Assembly (NCBI RefSeq): GCF_017562075.2
Contig: NW_024427600.1
Location: 186,001 to 250,000, forward strand
From: Anopheles merus
Taxonomy: Eukaryota; Arthropoda; Insecta; Diptera; Culicidae
Direction: 5' to 3'
DNA: 64,000 nucleotides
Of this stretch, positions 40,598 through 52,676 are shown piece after piece; the first letter of the stretch is position 1; each line of letters opens with the position of its first letter. The position numbers and the translations under genes were made by a program. A model generated the notes under the pieces. It had not been told where the DNA came from, made no database searches, and saw only the letters and a list, made by a program, of their open reading frames with translations.

Positions 40598-41535
40598 TGT
40601 AAGATTGAACTACAAAAATATGATATCGCACGTGGTTAGAATTTCATTTCTACTCATTTTTTCGACTTATGTTTCATACGTCAGGTAATAAGTAATAGAT
40701 ACTCACAACAATTTCAATGTAAAATTTCTCGATCTTTAATTTTATGCGGGTCATTTCCAAAATCGCCATCAAAATTTTATTAACCTGAAACTGGTTTTGA
40801 AGTATTAAATGGATTTGGTATTTATGTATGAGACAATTGTTATTGTTGCGCCAAATATCAAATTTCAACAGTGAACACATCCCCTCATATAACCATTCCA
40901 AATGTGTAGTTCTTATATTCCGATCTATACTGTAATAGAACAGAATAGTTTAACACTGTTATAGCCTTCCTAGATCAATTAACTAAATTCGCGTTTATTT
41001 GCAAACTACTTTATTTATTCTTGCCGCCCACATCTTTCAGATTTTGCTTCTAATTTGACGTGTCCTTAATTATAACATGGTTGTTCTTAATCAACACCAT
41101 AGTACGGTGATAGCATCACATGGCAGATATCGTCATCACTCTTGATAGATACAGTCAGAATCATTGCAGCCCTCTTGGGCACGCTACAGTAAGCATAGTT
41201 TCATTGTGACTCATTCTGCAGTTGATGCTGATCCGGCTAAATGCAGTGCACACTCACTTAACGCGCAGTATGTTGTAGACATGTTGCGCAATGAACCATC
41301 TCTCCCTTTAGTGCTTTGTTCTGGAAGGACATCTTGAAATAAGTAGTTCTTCCCGCACGCGATCAAATCGTTACAAATTCAATTTTCACTCTCAAGCCAT
41401 CAACATCCGCCGCTTTCTTGCTCTGAATTTCAGCAAGGCTTTTTAGCATATGGCCGCTTAGGGTCTCTCGGCTACATCCACCTCTTATTGCCATGCGTTT
41501 TCCTTGTCCCGACTCAGCCAATATTGCGGAGTAGT
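40598..41535. other. Unassigned AT-rich spacer
   Basis: About 940 bp with no credible gene, terminal repeats or RNA signature. Confidence 0.4.
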
Positions 41536-41549
41536 AGATTTGAGGGAGT

Positions 41550-41742
41550 AGTAGATTTGGGGCGGTCCCGTGGTACGTGGTCATCAACTCGAACGACTCA
41601 ATAACATGCCCGTCATGGGTTCAAGCCCATGGACCGTCCCCCCATAGCAAGGATTGACTATCCGGCTACGTGATAATGAATTAAGTCTCGAAAGGCTATA
41701 CTATACGGCATGTCCGCATAGGACGTTACGCCAAATAGAAGA
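41550..41742 (+). mobile_element. tRNA-derived SINE, 14-bp target duplication
   Basis: AGATTTGAGGGAGT lies on both sides (41536-41549, 41743-41756). The head carries GGTCCCGTGGTACGTGG (A-box region) and CATGGGTTCAAGCCCATGG (box B). The body contains CCCCATAGC and TTGACTATCCGGCTACG, shared with the SINE at 30532-30747, and it ends CCAAATAGAAGAAG. It is a relatively young copy given the perfect duplications. Confidence 0.85.
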
Positions 41743-41756
41743 AGATTTGAGGGAGT

Positions 41757-42179
41757 GTACATGTTCGACGTTCTGGGTATAGCAACCCGTTTTACAGGAT
41801 ATTATGTACCACACTTATCTGCCGATGACGACGGTGTATGTAGTACTCGAGGTGCTTATGGTGCATAAAGCTAACTTTACTGGCTTAATGAATGATTGAT
41901 TTAATTGGAATATCAACCATTTCACAATGAGGTACGACACATCATCATCAGTTTGCTAATTTGCATCTTCAATGATTAAAAAAAATCATTATATCCAATA
42001 CCATGTGATTTCAAATCGGTATGTCTAAACAAAAAATCTTAATAACCATTGTTCTCATTACCCGCGGGCTAGCATTGGTGCATGAAGCAAGTCCTTTTGC
42101 AGCAACGCGCGTTGCTAAGAGATCTCTGCTCTCACCGCTTTCTTTCTCTCTCTCGCTGAATGTTTACTCTCACGTCATT
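41757..42179. other. Unassigned sequence
   Basis: Nothing recognised beyond a CT-rich patch (about 42137-42160). Confidence 0.35.
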
Positions 42180-43019
42180 GTAGTGATTTTCGATTTTATA
42201 TATAGTGAGATTTCTATTACCGCCTGATTATCTTTTAAGCTACCGTCCGTTAAATTGTTGGTCCATTATTGTTGCAGGTTTTCATCTTTTTTAGGGTTAT
42301 TGTTTTAATCGTTTGTTTGCTTTGGTTCCTATTTCTTTATTAAGTGTTATGTCTATGTTTATTTTTGTTACAATGTTGTTCATTTGGCTTATGGATAGTT
42401 GTTTTAGTATGTTATATTCTTCTTCATATATTGTTTCTTGGTATGATTTTGAGTTGTTATTTTAGGTATTATCGTTTACCTTATTTATTTGTTTTCTTAA
42501 TATGTGTGAATATACTATTGTTTTTGCTAGCTCTTTACATGCTATGAATTTAGATCTGAATTGGAATGGGTGCAATAGCATGCAAGGTGTTAATGGGTGT
42601 CGTTTTTGTGCATCCTGTAGCTTTGCATATCGCTTGGTTAATTGTTGCATTTTTTTATCTATTGTTTTTGTTGCTATTGTTTAAGTATGATGTACCCGTT
42701 TCAAATATGCTTCGCATAGTTGACCTGTGCTTTTTGTGGGTCTAGATTGTTATTTTTTGCGCATAGAATTTTTAAAATGTTTAGTCTATCTATGGCTTTA
42801 TTCCTCAGGTATTCTATGTGTTTATGAAATTCAAGCTTATTGTCTATTATGGTGCCCAGGTATTTGTATGTGTTATTTCTATTTGTGTGTTTCGTATGTT
42901 GAGGTTGAAGTTTTGGTTTTTATTATTAAATATCATATATTAAGTTTTATCCATGTTTGTGGGGAGGTTTAGTTCTTCTATTTCGTTTATGAATGAATTT
43001 AAAGCTATTTGAAGATTGG
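42180..43019 (-). pseudogene. I-like non-LTR element: RT thumb fragment
   Basis: Minus-strand frames give ALNSFINEIEELNLPTNMDK (the segment after the catalytic box), then a YLGTIIDNKLEFHKHIEYL-type block and KQINKVNDNT, typical of the RT thumb in I/Jockey elements. Composition is strongly AT-rich, like the other I-like pieces. The fragment is bounded on the right by the BEL LTR at 43020. The RT palm with the catalytic YADD-type box is not present. Confidence 0.6.
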
Positions 43020-43411
43020 TGTTGCCTCGAGCAACAGAATTTTCTCAACTCGAAAAAGTCCGCGAATAGTAAACGCAAAAAAGTTCTTTTAACACTTTAT
43101 TTAAACGGAAGGGTTAAAAAAATACTCTTTCTTCCGGGACTTTAATACGCGAGAAAAGGGCGTTTCTTCAGCCGTCATTTCTTAAATACCCTTACGCTGG
43201 TTCCCACTCGGCGCTATGGTCGATGCCCTTTCCCTTCGGTAGTTCTTCGGTTAATCTTCGTGTTAACTGTTGCAAATATGGCTGAGTCATGTTGAAATAT
43301 TTCGCCCTACGATCGTGATATCGATGCCATCCTCTCTACGAAGTCAGCGCCCTCTATGTTCATCTGCTCAAACAAGCATCACGATGAACGGACCGTTGAT
43401 GCTTGTCAACA
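43020..43411 (-). repeat. 3' LTR of the second BEL element
   Basis: 392 bp starting TGTTGCCTCGAGCAACA and ending TTGTCAACA on the plus strand. On the minus strand it is preceded by CTGGGGGGAC, a polypurine tract. Confidence 0.75.
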
Positions 43412-43438
43412 GTCCCCCCAGTCTTTGTAAACAACACT

Positions 43439-44059
43439 TCATTTGTCCGATACGTCGATAACGGCTATTTTGACAGCTGGGCGCTCGAGCACTTTACCGG
43501 ATGCTGTCTGCACGTGTACCCGTCGTACTTGACCGTCGTTTGATTCGATCACCTTTACAATGCATCCTTTCGGCCAGCATCCACGGGGAAGAGTCTCGTC
43601 GATTATTAGTGCGATGTCACCCTCTGCGATCGGTTTCACTTGTGCGTGCCACTTTGTGCGCCGTGTTAAAGTGGGCAGGTAGCTGGCCAACCACTTTCGC
43701 CAGAATACGTCAGCGTATATTTGTGATGTTTTCCAAGTGTTCTTTAACATTTCGGGCGAGGGGTCCACTGTGGTGATCGGTTTGGCACCGGATGATGAGC
43801 CCACAAGAATGTGATTTGGTGTCAAGGGAGCGTCTTCTTCGCGATCAACCGGAACATCAGTCAATGGGCGTGAATTTATGATAAACTCAACTTCGATCAA
43901 CCAACTGTTGAATACGGCATCGGTCGGATACTTAGTGAACTGAATGTTCGTTAACGTACTTTTTATTGACCGAACGAGTCGCTCCCATGCTCCTCCGAAA
44001 TGCGGAGCCGCTGGAGGGTTAAACGTCCACTTGGTGCTGGTAAGGCTAATCCCATGGAC
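43439..44059 (-). pseudogene. BEL-2 integrase, C-terminal half
   Basis: The frame encodes KWTFNPPAAPHFGGAWERLV (third catalytic Glu region), FIINSRPLTDVP, LTPNHILVG and the C-terminal GDIALIIDETLPRGCWPKG and GRVHV-type block, ending VIDVSDK at 43439. It belongs with 45576-46067 and was separated from it by the hAT, whose duplication CCATGGAC marks the split. Confidence 0.85.
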
Positions 44060-45567
44060 CAGCGGTCGGCAAAGTCCGGCCCGCGTGCCAAATGCGGCCC
44101 GCCGCAACATTCAATCCGGCCTGCGAAAGCTTTTGACTGATTTTGCAAGATGGGAAGAAATTATTCGTATAAAAATTACTGAATATCTTTTAGAATAACA
44201 TTTTATACCATCGCACTCTTTCAACTTTAATTAAAATACTTTGGAATGTCGGATCGATCTCCTGGCCCAGATAACTCAGTAATGTAGCCACTTGTACCTC
44301 TCTTCATTTTTAGCTTCTTTTGAAACCTCAAAAAATGAACCTGGGCTCTCTTGCGATGTTTTGATTGTTGCCTAATAGTACCAAGATGTTGGAGACCAAA
44401 ACGCAGACACGTTCTTATGCGACGACAGACTTGTGTACGCAGTCCATTTAAGACGCTACGGGGCGTCATTCGTTCATAGCGCACGATTCTACGTTGGTTG
44501 GTTCACTTTTTTGGTTATCTGGTAAAATTTCGACTGATAGAAGTGTCAAGGTGAGGGTACATGTAGAGCTTGTCTGTTGTCTCATGGGATACTACTATTC
44601 AAAGTGAAATTAACGTTTTGTTAGAGCGGGTGAAGATAATCCCATGATAAACCAATGAATTTGTCAATTCGTTAATGCAACCGTTATGTAATTTTAACAT
44701 TGTTTCAACACGACAATAAGACTTTCGGAATGAAGGAAATCGTACACGAAATTTAATATTGATGAGATATACTAAAGCCTGGTTACAATAAATTTATTTA
44801 AAGTTTTGAATGCGACTTGGTTTTGATAGGAGAGCATTAGACTTTCACCAACGCAAAACATCCAATACAACATTTTAAATATAGTGAAACAGCTCCATAA
44901 ATTTTCACGCGATAATTCTTTTATTTTGTTTTAATCGTTTTTCTTAATTTGACACAAATTAGTTGGTTTCCCTTTAAACTATTTTAGGGATATTTTCGAT
45001 CGTATTTGAAAGCAAAAACAAATAATTAAAAATCCCTGTTGTTTTAACGAGAACGACGATTCCACACTGTTGCTGTTTACGAGTACAACAATTATCAAAG
45101 TGCTTTTTCATAAGGAATCAGTAATCAATTGATCTGATATGGCATTACTTATCCATAAAGCATTTGTAAAATTACTGAATCTATTTTTACTTCGATAATT
45201 TTTCAGCCGTTTAGATTTTTTTATCATCCCCGGAATATCTTAAATATTTTTTGCGGCGTGGGAGGATGGGGTCTTCAGGAAGCGATATTGATCCCTTTTT
45301 GTTATGTTTTAACTGATCACATTTTTTAACAATTATTGCCGATTCTCAAATGATAACATTAGAATTAGTTTTTAAAGAAGGTATCATTAATTTTGAACCA
45401 TACTTGGATGATATAATTACAACTACCGAAAATAATGCCTAAAATGTTTCTAAAAGATTGAAATATAATAATTTAAGCGTAATAATAAAAAACCGCATTC
45501 ACCTGGCCTGCGGCACTCGATTATTTACTGAAGTTGGCCCTTTGCCTCTAAAGTTTGCCGACCGCTG
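44060..45567. mobile_element. hAT transposon (Buster/Charlie-like ends), 1508 bp
   Basis: Ends CAGCGGTCGGCAAAGTCCGG and, inverted from the right, CAGCGGTCGGCAAACTTTAG are flanked by perfect 8-bp duplications CCATGGAC (44052-44059, 45568-45575). The left subterminal region has the GGCCCGCG..AAATGCGGCCCGCC pattern known from Buster/Charlie-type hATs. A minus-strand frame of 85 codons (44227-44484) shows no domain I recognise. It is probably non-autonomous. Confidence 0.85.
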
Positions 45568-45575
45568 CCATGGAC

Positions 45576-46400
45576 GATCTTATCAACATCTATTTCTTTT
45601 AGGGCTTCCTGAAGTTCGCGGCTCGCGCCTACAAAATTGGTTCCTCTATCGGATATGATTTCATTGGGTACGCCCCGGAGAGCTATAAAATTTCGCAGTG
45701 CTAATATACAAGCGCTTGTTGATAGTGTATGGGCAACTTCAATATGCACTGTGCGTATCGTTAAACAGGTAAATAACACCCCCCATCTTTTTTCGCTTTT
45801 ACGTCTATTTACCACGGTGAATGGGCCAAAATAGTCTATGCCGTTATGCGTAAACGGCCGGGCAAAGGGTGTGAGGTGACATTCGGGTAGATTTCCCATC
45901 ATCGGTTCTCTGGGTCTAGCATCTTTTATACGGCAAAATTGACACCCTTTTCTTACTCGGTGACACGTTGCTCTCAACGCGGGTATATCGTAGATTTGAC
46001 GTACTTCATTCATTATAGTGAGGTGGTTCATATGGCGGTACTTTCTATGATATCGATCGACGATCAAATCGGTAATGTAGCTGCCTTTAGGAAGGATGAT
46101 AGGGCGTTTCGTCTCCTCGCTGATAAAGGAACAAGCCTCACTCTCAAAACTCCTTGTTGATCCATGTAAGGGCTTCTTTTATATAACTTACTAGAGGGGG
46201 ACAAGCGAGGCTTAATATCGGGGTGGTCGCTGCAGTGTGCAAGTATTTTATATTCGTCGTGGAAAGCTTGTTGCTGTACTTCGCATATTATGCTTAACTT
46301 GGACAGTTGCAGCTCTCCCATTGTTAGTGCTCCCCCTTCGCGTCTTGCTTTATCTGCCTTCGATATTCTGCAATTGTTGATGAAACGCCAAACGTATCCA
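45576..46400 (-). pseudogene. BEL-2 integrase, N-terminal half
   Basis: Fragments from about 46321 to 45576: a zinc-binding region (YHRKYRHMN..CHRVRKGCQFC) and the catalytic core NGIDYFGPFTV and ISDRGTNFVGASRELQEAL, where the usual SDN motif reads SDR. A frame change lies near 46065. It continues beyond the hAT at 43439-44059. Confidence 0.8.
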
Positions 46401-46675
46401 ACCGAGCGTTGTAACCTTAACCATCTTGAAAACCGATCTAGTTTAAAAACAGGTTCTCGTACTATATGAGCGCATATTGTTTTTTGTAGCTCTTCATTTG
46501 TCGCCAGACCGTCTACAGTTTCTTTTGGCCATTCTGATTCTGGTCGACTTAGGAATTGGAGTCCACTGAACCACTTGCTGGTCGTGAGATGTCGGCTTAA
46601 CTTCGACCATTTGGTACCCTCGTCGGCGACGTTGCTTTTGGTAGAAATCTAGTGCCATTCATTTACCTCTGTGTT

Positions 46676-48188
46676 TTATAATATCTCACCAATCCTGTGT
46701 GCTACGAATGTACTGTACCTTCGATGATCGGAATGGATCCATAAAATTACGTCTTTAGAGTCGCACCAAAAGAAACGCTGTACGACTTTTTCTCGGTGTG
46801 CGATGTGCAGTCGTGGGACTGACAAGTACTTCAAAGGTGCCACACGGGTTTTCCCGCCGATGAGTGCTATCTTGACATCATCCTCGCTTGAAAATCGAAA
46901 GTAGGCCACAGCGGCAAAACCATCTTTTCCAGCGTCTACAAATACGTGAAGCTGAAGTTTAGAGGTATCTAGTGACAATGACTTTCGGTAGCATCGAGGA
47001 ATGGTTATTGTTTCTAGATGCGGGAGACATGATAGCCATTCATTTCATTTTTCTTTAAGCTCATACGGGATTGGCTCATCTCATCCAGTACCGCTTCTCC
47101 AGAACTCCTGGAGCAGAACCTTCAGGTACAATAATAGTCCTGCAATGAGGCCTGAGGGATCAAAAATCCTCATTAACACCTGAAGGACTTGACGTTTTGT
47201 CGGGACTATAATCCCTTGCAGAAGCTTGGAGTTTAGCATAGGCGATCGGAAGCAGAATGAATCGGTTTGTATGTCCCACCACATACCTAATATTTTCTGT
47301 GTCGCAAACATTTCGTTCATGTTGAGCTCCTTTAGGGTAGATGTACTTCCTGTGGCATAATTGAAAACCTCTGGAGAGTTAGACAGCCAGTTAGGGATAA
47401 GGAACCCACCTTCGCCATGTATTTTGGTTACTTCATGTGCTAAAGTTTTCGCTTCCGTTACCGTCTCTGCACTAATGAGCATATCGTCTACGTAGTGGTC
47501 TCTCTTTATACATTCGACTGCACGAGGATGCGATGTGGTATATTTGTCTGCGTTAAGGTTCTTCACAAACTGCGCACTGCTGGGAGAGCAGGCCGCTCCA
47601 AACGTCATTCTTTGCATAACATATTCATCAGGTTCAGTTTGCTCTCTATTCCAACGCCATAGGAATCTCTGACTATGCTGGTCGTCTTCCTTTACCAAGA
47701 CCTGGTGGAACATCTCTCTTGTATCAGCGGCCACTGCCACTTGATATTCTCGGAATCTTTGAAGTACTGATGTAAGGGAGGACAGTAGATCTGGACCTGT
47801 TAGCAGCATCGAATTCAGAGAGACCCCATGAAATTTGGTGGCGGCGTCCCAAACCAACCTCACCTTTGCCGGCTTGTTAGGGTTTACCACAGGAAAGATA
47901 GGAAGATACCACGTTTTGGGACCGATCGCTTGTATCTCTTCTAGTGACAGTTTTCGTGCATAACCTTTTTCTAAATATTCTTTTAATTTCTTCAATTAAG
48001 GTCGTTCGTAGTTGGGCTTCACGCGTCATGCGTCGTTCTAGACAGTCCAGTCTTTTTAAAGCCATTCCTCTATTATTAGGCATCTTCACCATATCGAAGC
48101 GCCATAACAACCCCGTTTCGTATCGTCCATCTACCTGCTTTGTATGCGTGCGTAGTAGGAGTAAGGCTCGTTCATCTTCTTTGGACAT
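46676..48188 (-). pseudogene. BEL-2 reverse transcriptase and RNase H
   Basis: 48188-47877 carries YETGLLWRFDMVKMPNN; 47995-47081 carries VRLVWDAATKFHGVSLNS, TREMFHQVLVKEDDQ and the catalytic HYVDDML; 46978-46676 carries the RNase H start HVFVDAGKDGFAAVAYF and the later WCDSKDVILWI. At least two frameshifts separate the blocks. Homologous motifs appear in the same order in the intact BEL frame at 20269-25476. Confidence 0.85.
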
Positions 48189-48254
48189 AAATGCCGAAGT
48201 GTTGCTGGAATGAACATCTTCTAACGCAAAGCTTCCGTTGATTGCAGCTTCTAC

Positions 48255-49200
48255 TCAAGCTTCCAGGTCCCGACAATCGCACGGATGAAGTCTATGCATC
48301 GATACAACTTGTTGTTTCGCAGAATGGTTTGCTTTGCCGAAACAACCGGACACTACCCAGCCTAATCGAGTTTTTGTTGTCGTTGGCTCGTTTACCTCGC
48401 CTTCAACGGTTTTCAGGGGTCGAGACAAGCTATAATTATCGATGCCGATAAGTAGTCTTGGGACGGCAGATACATATGATGGTAGGGGTAGAGATTGCAG
48501 GTGTTTATAACGTGCTGATATGTCGCATCCATCAGCAGACTGTGGTGGAAGACCCAGGGTGCGAACCGTCCGCACAGCTTGCATATCGAAGCGATGGTCT
48601 CCCTTACGCGCACCGGAAATTATGATCGATGTCTTTACGGAATCGCTCTCTTCGCGGTTTTGACCCCCAGTCCAGCTTAGGCAAAGGGGCTTCGATTCTC
48701 CTTCTAGTCCGAGCTCCTTTAGCAAGCGGTGTTCCATCAAGGTGACGGACGACCCCTCATCGAGTAAAGCTTCCGTATTCAACGTTCGTTTCGGCCCGTG
48801 TAGTACAACAGGAATATAGCGCAACAACACTTCGTCAGCACTTCCTGTAGAATGGGAAAGATTAGACTCATACCTGGTACCGTTTTGCCCTTCCGGTGAG
48901 GGTGTTGAGTGTAGCAGAGGATGATGTCTTCTCGTGCAGCCGTTCTTGTTGCAGGGCCTCGTGATTCGGCAGGTAGAGTATTGACGATCAGTTCCGGTCG
49001 TCCGTAACTGCTGCGTAAGGTGTCTAGAACTTCTTCCAGGTTTTCGGCCTTACGAAGGCGTAGTTGCACAGCCTTCAGCGCCTGACCCTTCAACGCCTGC
49101 TGGAGTCGAATGATGTTCTCGCCGTCTGTGAAAGGCGGGGTGTTTCCTCATACGCTGAGATGAACATGTCCCATTCCTCCGGATTGCCAGAAAAGGGTGG
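48255..49200 (-). pseudogene. BEL-2 gag end and protease
   Basis: 49093-48779 encodes ALKAVQLRLRKAENLEEVLD and LRSSYGRPELIVN (DUF1759-type gag). 48830-48255 encodes a retropepsin-like region with ALLDEGSSVTLMEHRLLKEL, in which the usual DAGS/DSGS reads DEGS. They are in different frames. The PHD-like start and capsid N-terminus are missing. Confidence 0.8.
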
Positions 49201-49270
49201 CAACTTGGATGCACCCGTATGCCTCGCCGAGGCTTGGCTTTGGGACAGCTCTTGGCTGGTCTCAGCGTAG

Positions 49271-50175
49271 GGGATATTTATATATATTTTTTAAAATTTT
49301 GTAAATCTGTAGCTGTTCTTTTCTGTTTTTTTGTTCTGTTTTTTCATTCTTAAAAGAAGTTCTGGCTATGTTATGATTCTTAAAGGTTTTGAATTCTTTA
49401 TTCCACCATGCTTTTAGTTTATGTTTTGTTCGGTGAGTATTATTATTATTAATTTGTTTAATTTTTTTGATTCATTGTTTCATTGTGTTTATTTTGGTGT
49501 GATCTAGTTCATTGATTTGTTTATATGTTTTGTTATTATTTATAACAAATGTGGGTGCGCAGCTGTTTTTCATTTTGAGAGTTTTTTTTATTACTTTGTG
49601 GTTGCTGCCTCCTATATGATAGTCTGTGATTTGTTTGTTTGTTTCTAGGAATACATCTTTTGATATTATTGATAGGTCTTTTGAAGTTTTTCTTTTGTTT
49701 TTGTCTGTTGGAATGCATGTGTATGTATTGTTATATAGGATTATGAGTTCTAAATTTTCAAATTCTTGAAGAATGATTTCCCCTTTTTTATCACTTTTAT
49801 CATCTCCCCAGTATCTGTGGTGCGCATTAAAGTCGCCCATTTTTTAAACTTTTTTCTTATCTTTAGTATTGTGTACTATTTGGGCTATTGTATTTTTTAT
49901 CTCTATGTTGCTTACCTGTGGTGCTATGTATATTGATGTAATAGTCATTTTTGTTTTGAGTGTTACTATTGCTGTGGCTTGAATTGTTTCGACTTGATTT
50001 GTGATATTGATTGTGTCCATGTCTCTTGTAGGCATATTCCATGAATGTCTTGTGTTTGTGTAAGATGTTTAAACTCTTCTTTATTTTTTTTCTCAGTGAT
50101 TGTATGTTTGCTTGGATAATATTGAAATAATTCATTTTTCCTGCTCAAAAATTGTCTATTCAAGTTAGTCAATAT
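49271..50175 (-). pseudogene. I-like non-LTR element: endonuclease
   Basis: Minus-strand frames contain IIQANIQSLRKK (start of the endonuclease), HGICLQETW (catalytic Glu), MGDFNAHHRYWGDDKSDKKG (Asp/Asn motif) and a post-endonuclease linker (LKAWWNKEFKTFK). Several frameshifts separate them. It is bounded on the left by the truncated BEL at about 49270. Confidence 0.75.
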
Positions 50176-51500
50176 TTGGCGGGGTTAGCTCTGCTGCAGC
50201 ATTTAAGTATCTAGGATTTTCAGTGTCACTTTGATATACTTCTGATTCACTCAGATATACCTCTGTGTCGCTGAAATTTATTGTTTCGTTTCTTGTTCTT
50301 TTTCTTATTGTTTGTTTATTTTCTTGGTAGCTGTTTATTATGTAATTTTCATTTTCAGTATTAGTTTCTGTTCTGTTTACAATGTATTTTGTTGTTATGT
50401 GATTCGTTTCGTTTTGTTCAATCGATTGGATTGATTTTTGATTCTTTGGAGTCTCTGTTACTTTTTCTATAATTATTCTTTGGTTGTTTGTTCTTCTTCG
50501 TTTTCTGGTTCTGGTTGGTTATTAGTTGTTGTGTTGGTATGTTTCCTATTATTTCTAGCTATTGTATTCGCAAAGGTTTCTTTTATGTATGTCTTAGGAA
50601 TTGCAGGCACTGCGTCTCTGCGTATTATTCGAGCTTCTCTTAGTGTGATTCTATTTATAGTTTGTATTCTTTTTATTTCATACTCATCTTTAAATATCGG
50701 GCACTCTTTGTCTAGGGTAGAGTGTTGCCTCCACATTCTGCACATTTCGGGGAATTGTTACATGTCTCGTAAAAATTTTCGTTGCACTTGGCACATTTTT
50801 TCCCCTAAAACATTTTGCTTTACCGAGCTATGTGACCGAGCCGCATGCATTTCATGCATCTCATTGGTAGGGGGATGTATAATTCCACTTTTTCCTTAAA
50901 ATATCATATGTGTATGCCCTTGGGCGGTTTAGTTTTGTCGAATGTTATAATGTCTGTTCTTGTATTAACAAGTTCTCGATTAAAGTTTTTCCTTTTGAAA
51001 ATATATACCTCTGACACATGATCGGTGATTAGTCCCTCTTTCAATTCATTTCCGACATAAATTTGAAGGCATCACATCTCACTATGCCCTTGCAAGAATT
51101 AAGGGTTTTGTGTTCTTCTACTTGCACTTGTATTTCTGTTTTTCCCCAACTAAGCTTTATTTTTTTTTCGCAACTTTTATGTTTTTCACCTTGATGAGAA
51201 TCTTCCCATCTCTAAGTAATGTAGTTTGCAATGGCGCATTTCCAATGGCGTTTTCTGGCGTCTTTGCAAAGAGGAAAGGGTTGTATGTGGCTAAACTTTT
51301 GCCTTTTGTTACACTTTCCACGATTAAGAAGATTTCTTCCGGTTCATATGAATCATTTATAATAATTCGCTCACCTCTGTTATTTTTTCCGCTCGTTTTG
51401 TTTTACCGGAATCCTCACCAAGGATTCCATAGTAGGATCCGAAGATCTTACTCCCCCCGGGGGGGTCCCCTCATCTTCTCCACCTAGTTGTTCTTGCTTA
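50176..51500 (-). pseudogene. I-like non-LTR element: ORF1 (zinc-knuckle protein) and 5' region
   Basis: The minus strand has RCMKCMRLGH and, after a stop, CAKCNENFYETC and CAECGG, the tandem Cys/His knuckles typical of I-group ORF1. These are followed by a charged Thr/Asn/Glu-rich tail (50745-50473). Upstream frames to about 51480 are open in pieces. Very AT-rich. Confidence 0.65.
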
Positions 51501-51938
51501 ACGCCTGTTAGAATGAGACTGATCCTTTACCTGTGTAAAAGAGATGATCCTTCAACCACTGTTAGAATGAGACTGACCGTATGTCCGCGGCGCGGAACAG
51601 TGTGTTCGAGAAATGTGCCGCAGATTCAGCATTGCATTCGATGAATTCAGGAATCATCAACGTTTTCAAGATTCTTACCGCAGTCTTGGCATTGGCTAAG
51701 ACAGATTTGGGAAGCGTCATCGATGAAATAAACAACAAGATTTGTTTCCTTGCACAAGTGTATATTTTTAAATTCTTTGTATTGATGAATTACACAAAAT
51801 TTCACACAATTTACTGTACAATCTAAATCACTTCTTGATTCTTTCTTCAATTAACGAATCTAACTTGTGCAGCAGCAATGAGATGATTGATGGCGTCAGT
51901 CTTTGACACTTTGAGCCACCTTGAATCGATGTCATACT
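51500..51938. other. Unassigned sequence with an 82-codon open frame
   Basis: TGTTAGAATGAGACTGA is directly repeated (about 51507 and 51562). A plus-strand frame (51581-51826) has no motif I recognise; it could be an exon fragment or chance. Confidence 0.3.
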
Positions 51939-52179
51939 TGTGGGATCCTAGAGTAAGAAAGAGAAAGAAGGTCATGTATGATGGTTGATCAGTGGGAGTT
52001 GAGCAGCGAATAAAGAAGGTTGTGTTCTGGTAACGAACGAGGTGGTGTGTATGTGTGTACTCTGTACTGGTAGGATATCACATTGGCGATCCTGCCATGA
52101 TAAAATTGAAGAAGGGGGAAAAGTAGATTTTGCCAAGGACCGAGTGTAGATGTATTATAAGAGAATTGCTGGAAAACAG

Positions 52180-52500
52180 AAACCTGAATCGGGTTCAGCA
52201 CTGATAAAAAAAAAAAAATTCGTTCAAATGATGTGTAGAAAGAGGTTGTAAGCGTTGAGTCGGATACGGCCCATGACCAACGTGTTAAAAGATATGAGAG
52301 ATGAGCCGGGTTCGGCCCATGGCCAATATGAAGGCTCATGGCCAGCGTAGAAACAAAGTGTAGACACTGAGCCGGGTTCGGCCCATTGCCAGCGTCCAAA
52401 AAAAATGCAGAAACTGAATCGGGTTCGGCCCATGGTCAGTGCAATCTAAAAGAAAAAAAAAATGATAATAAAAAGCCGGGTTCGGTCCATGGCAGGAAAA
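52180..52500. repeat. GCCGGGTTCGGCCCATGGCC repeats in the gypsy leader
   Basis: Six degenerate copies of GAGCCGGGTTCGGCCCATGG, mostly followed by CCAGCGT or a relative, lie at about 50-65-bp spacing (near 52190, 52257, 52309, 52370, 52420 and 52475). An extra GCTCATGGCCAGCGT lies near 52335. The core is partly palindromic (GGGTTCGGCCC; CCATGG). They lie between the 5' LTR and the first coding sequence. Confidence 0.7.
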
Positions 52501-52630
52501 AGAGAGAATAGAAAAGAACGGGTAAATTTGCGGGCCTTGGTCGACTGGTAGTGTTGCCAGATTAAAAACAAGATTTAGTTAAATTGTTGGTGGGTTTTGT
52601 GCACAAAGAAGAGGAAGAGACGCCTAAAGG

Positions 52631-52642
52631 ACTAGCTGTGTG

Positions 52643-52676
<34 letters not shown>
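52631..52676. repeat. (GA)n microsatellite
   Basis: About 20 GA units. Confidence 0.9.

Larger units (their letters stand above)
43020..49270 (-). mobile_element. Second BEL/Pao element, 5'-truncated and decayed
   Basis: The minus-strand remnant has a 3' LTR (43020-43411) and gag-pol fragments through 49200. No 5' LTR is found, and the element stops abruptly at about 49270, where I-like sequence begins. It is interrupted by a hAT (44060-45567). It differs clearly in sequence from the BEL at 19690, so it is a different family. Confidence 0.85.

Noticed and set aside
41550..41640. Functional tRNA gene
   Set aside because: It has A- and B-box-like words but a SINE body, GAA tail and target duplications.
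51581..51826. Host exon
   Set aside because: No recognisable domain, no convincing splice pattern and no neighbouring exons; left as unassigned.
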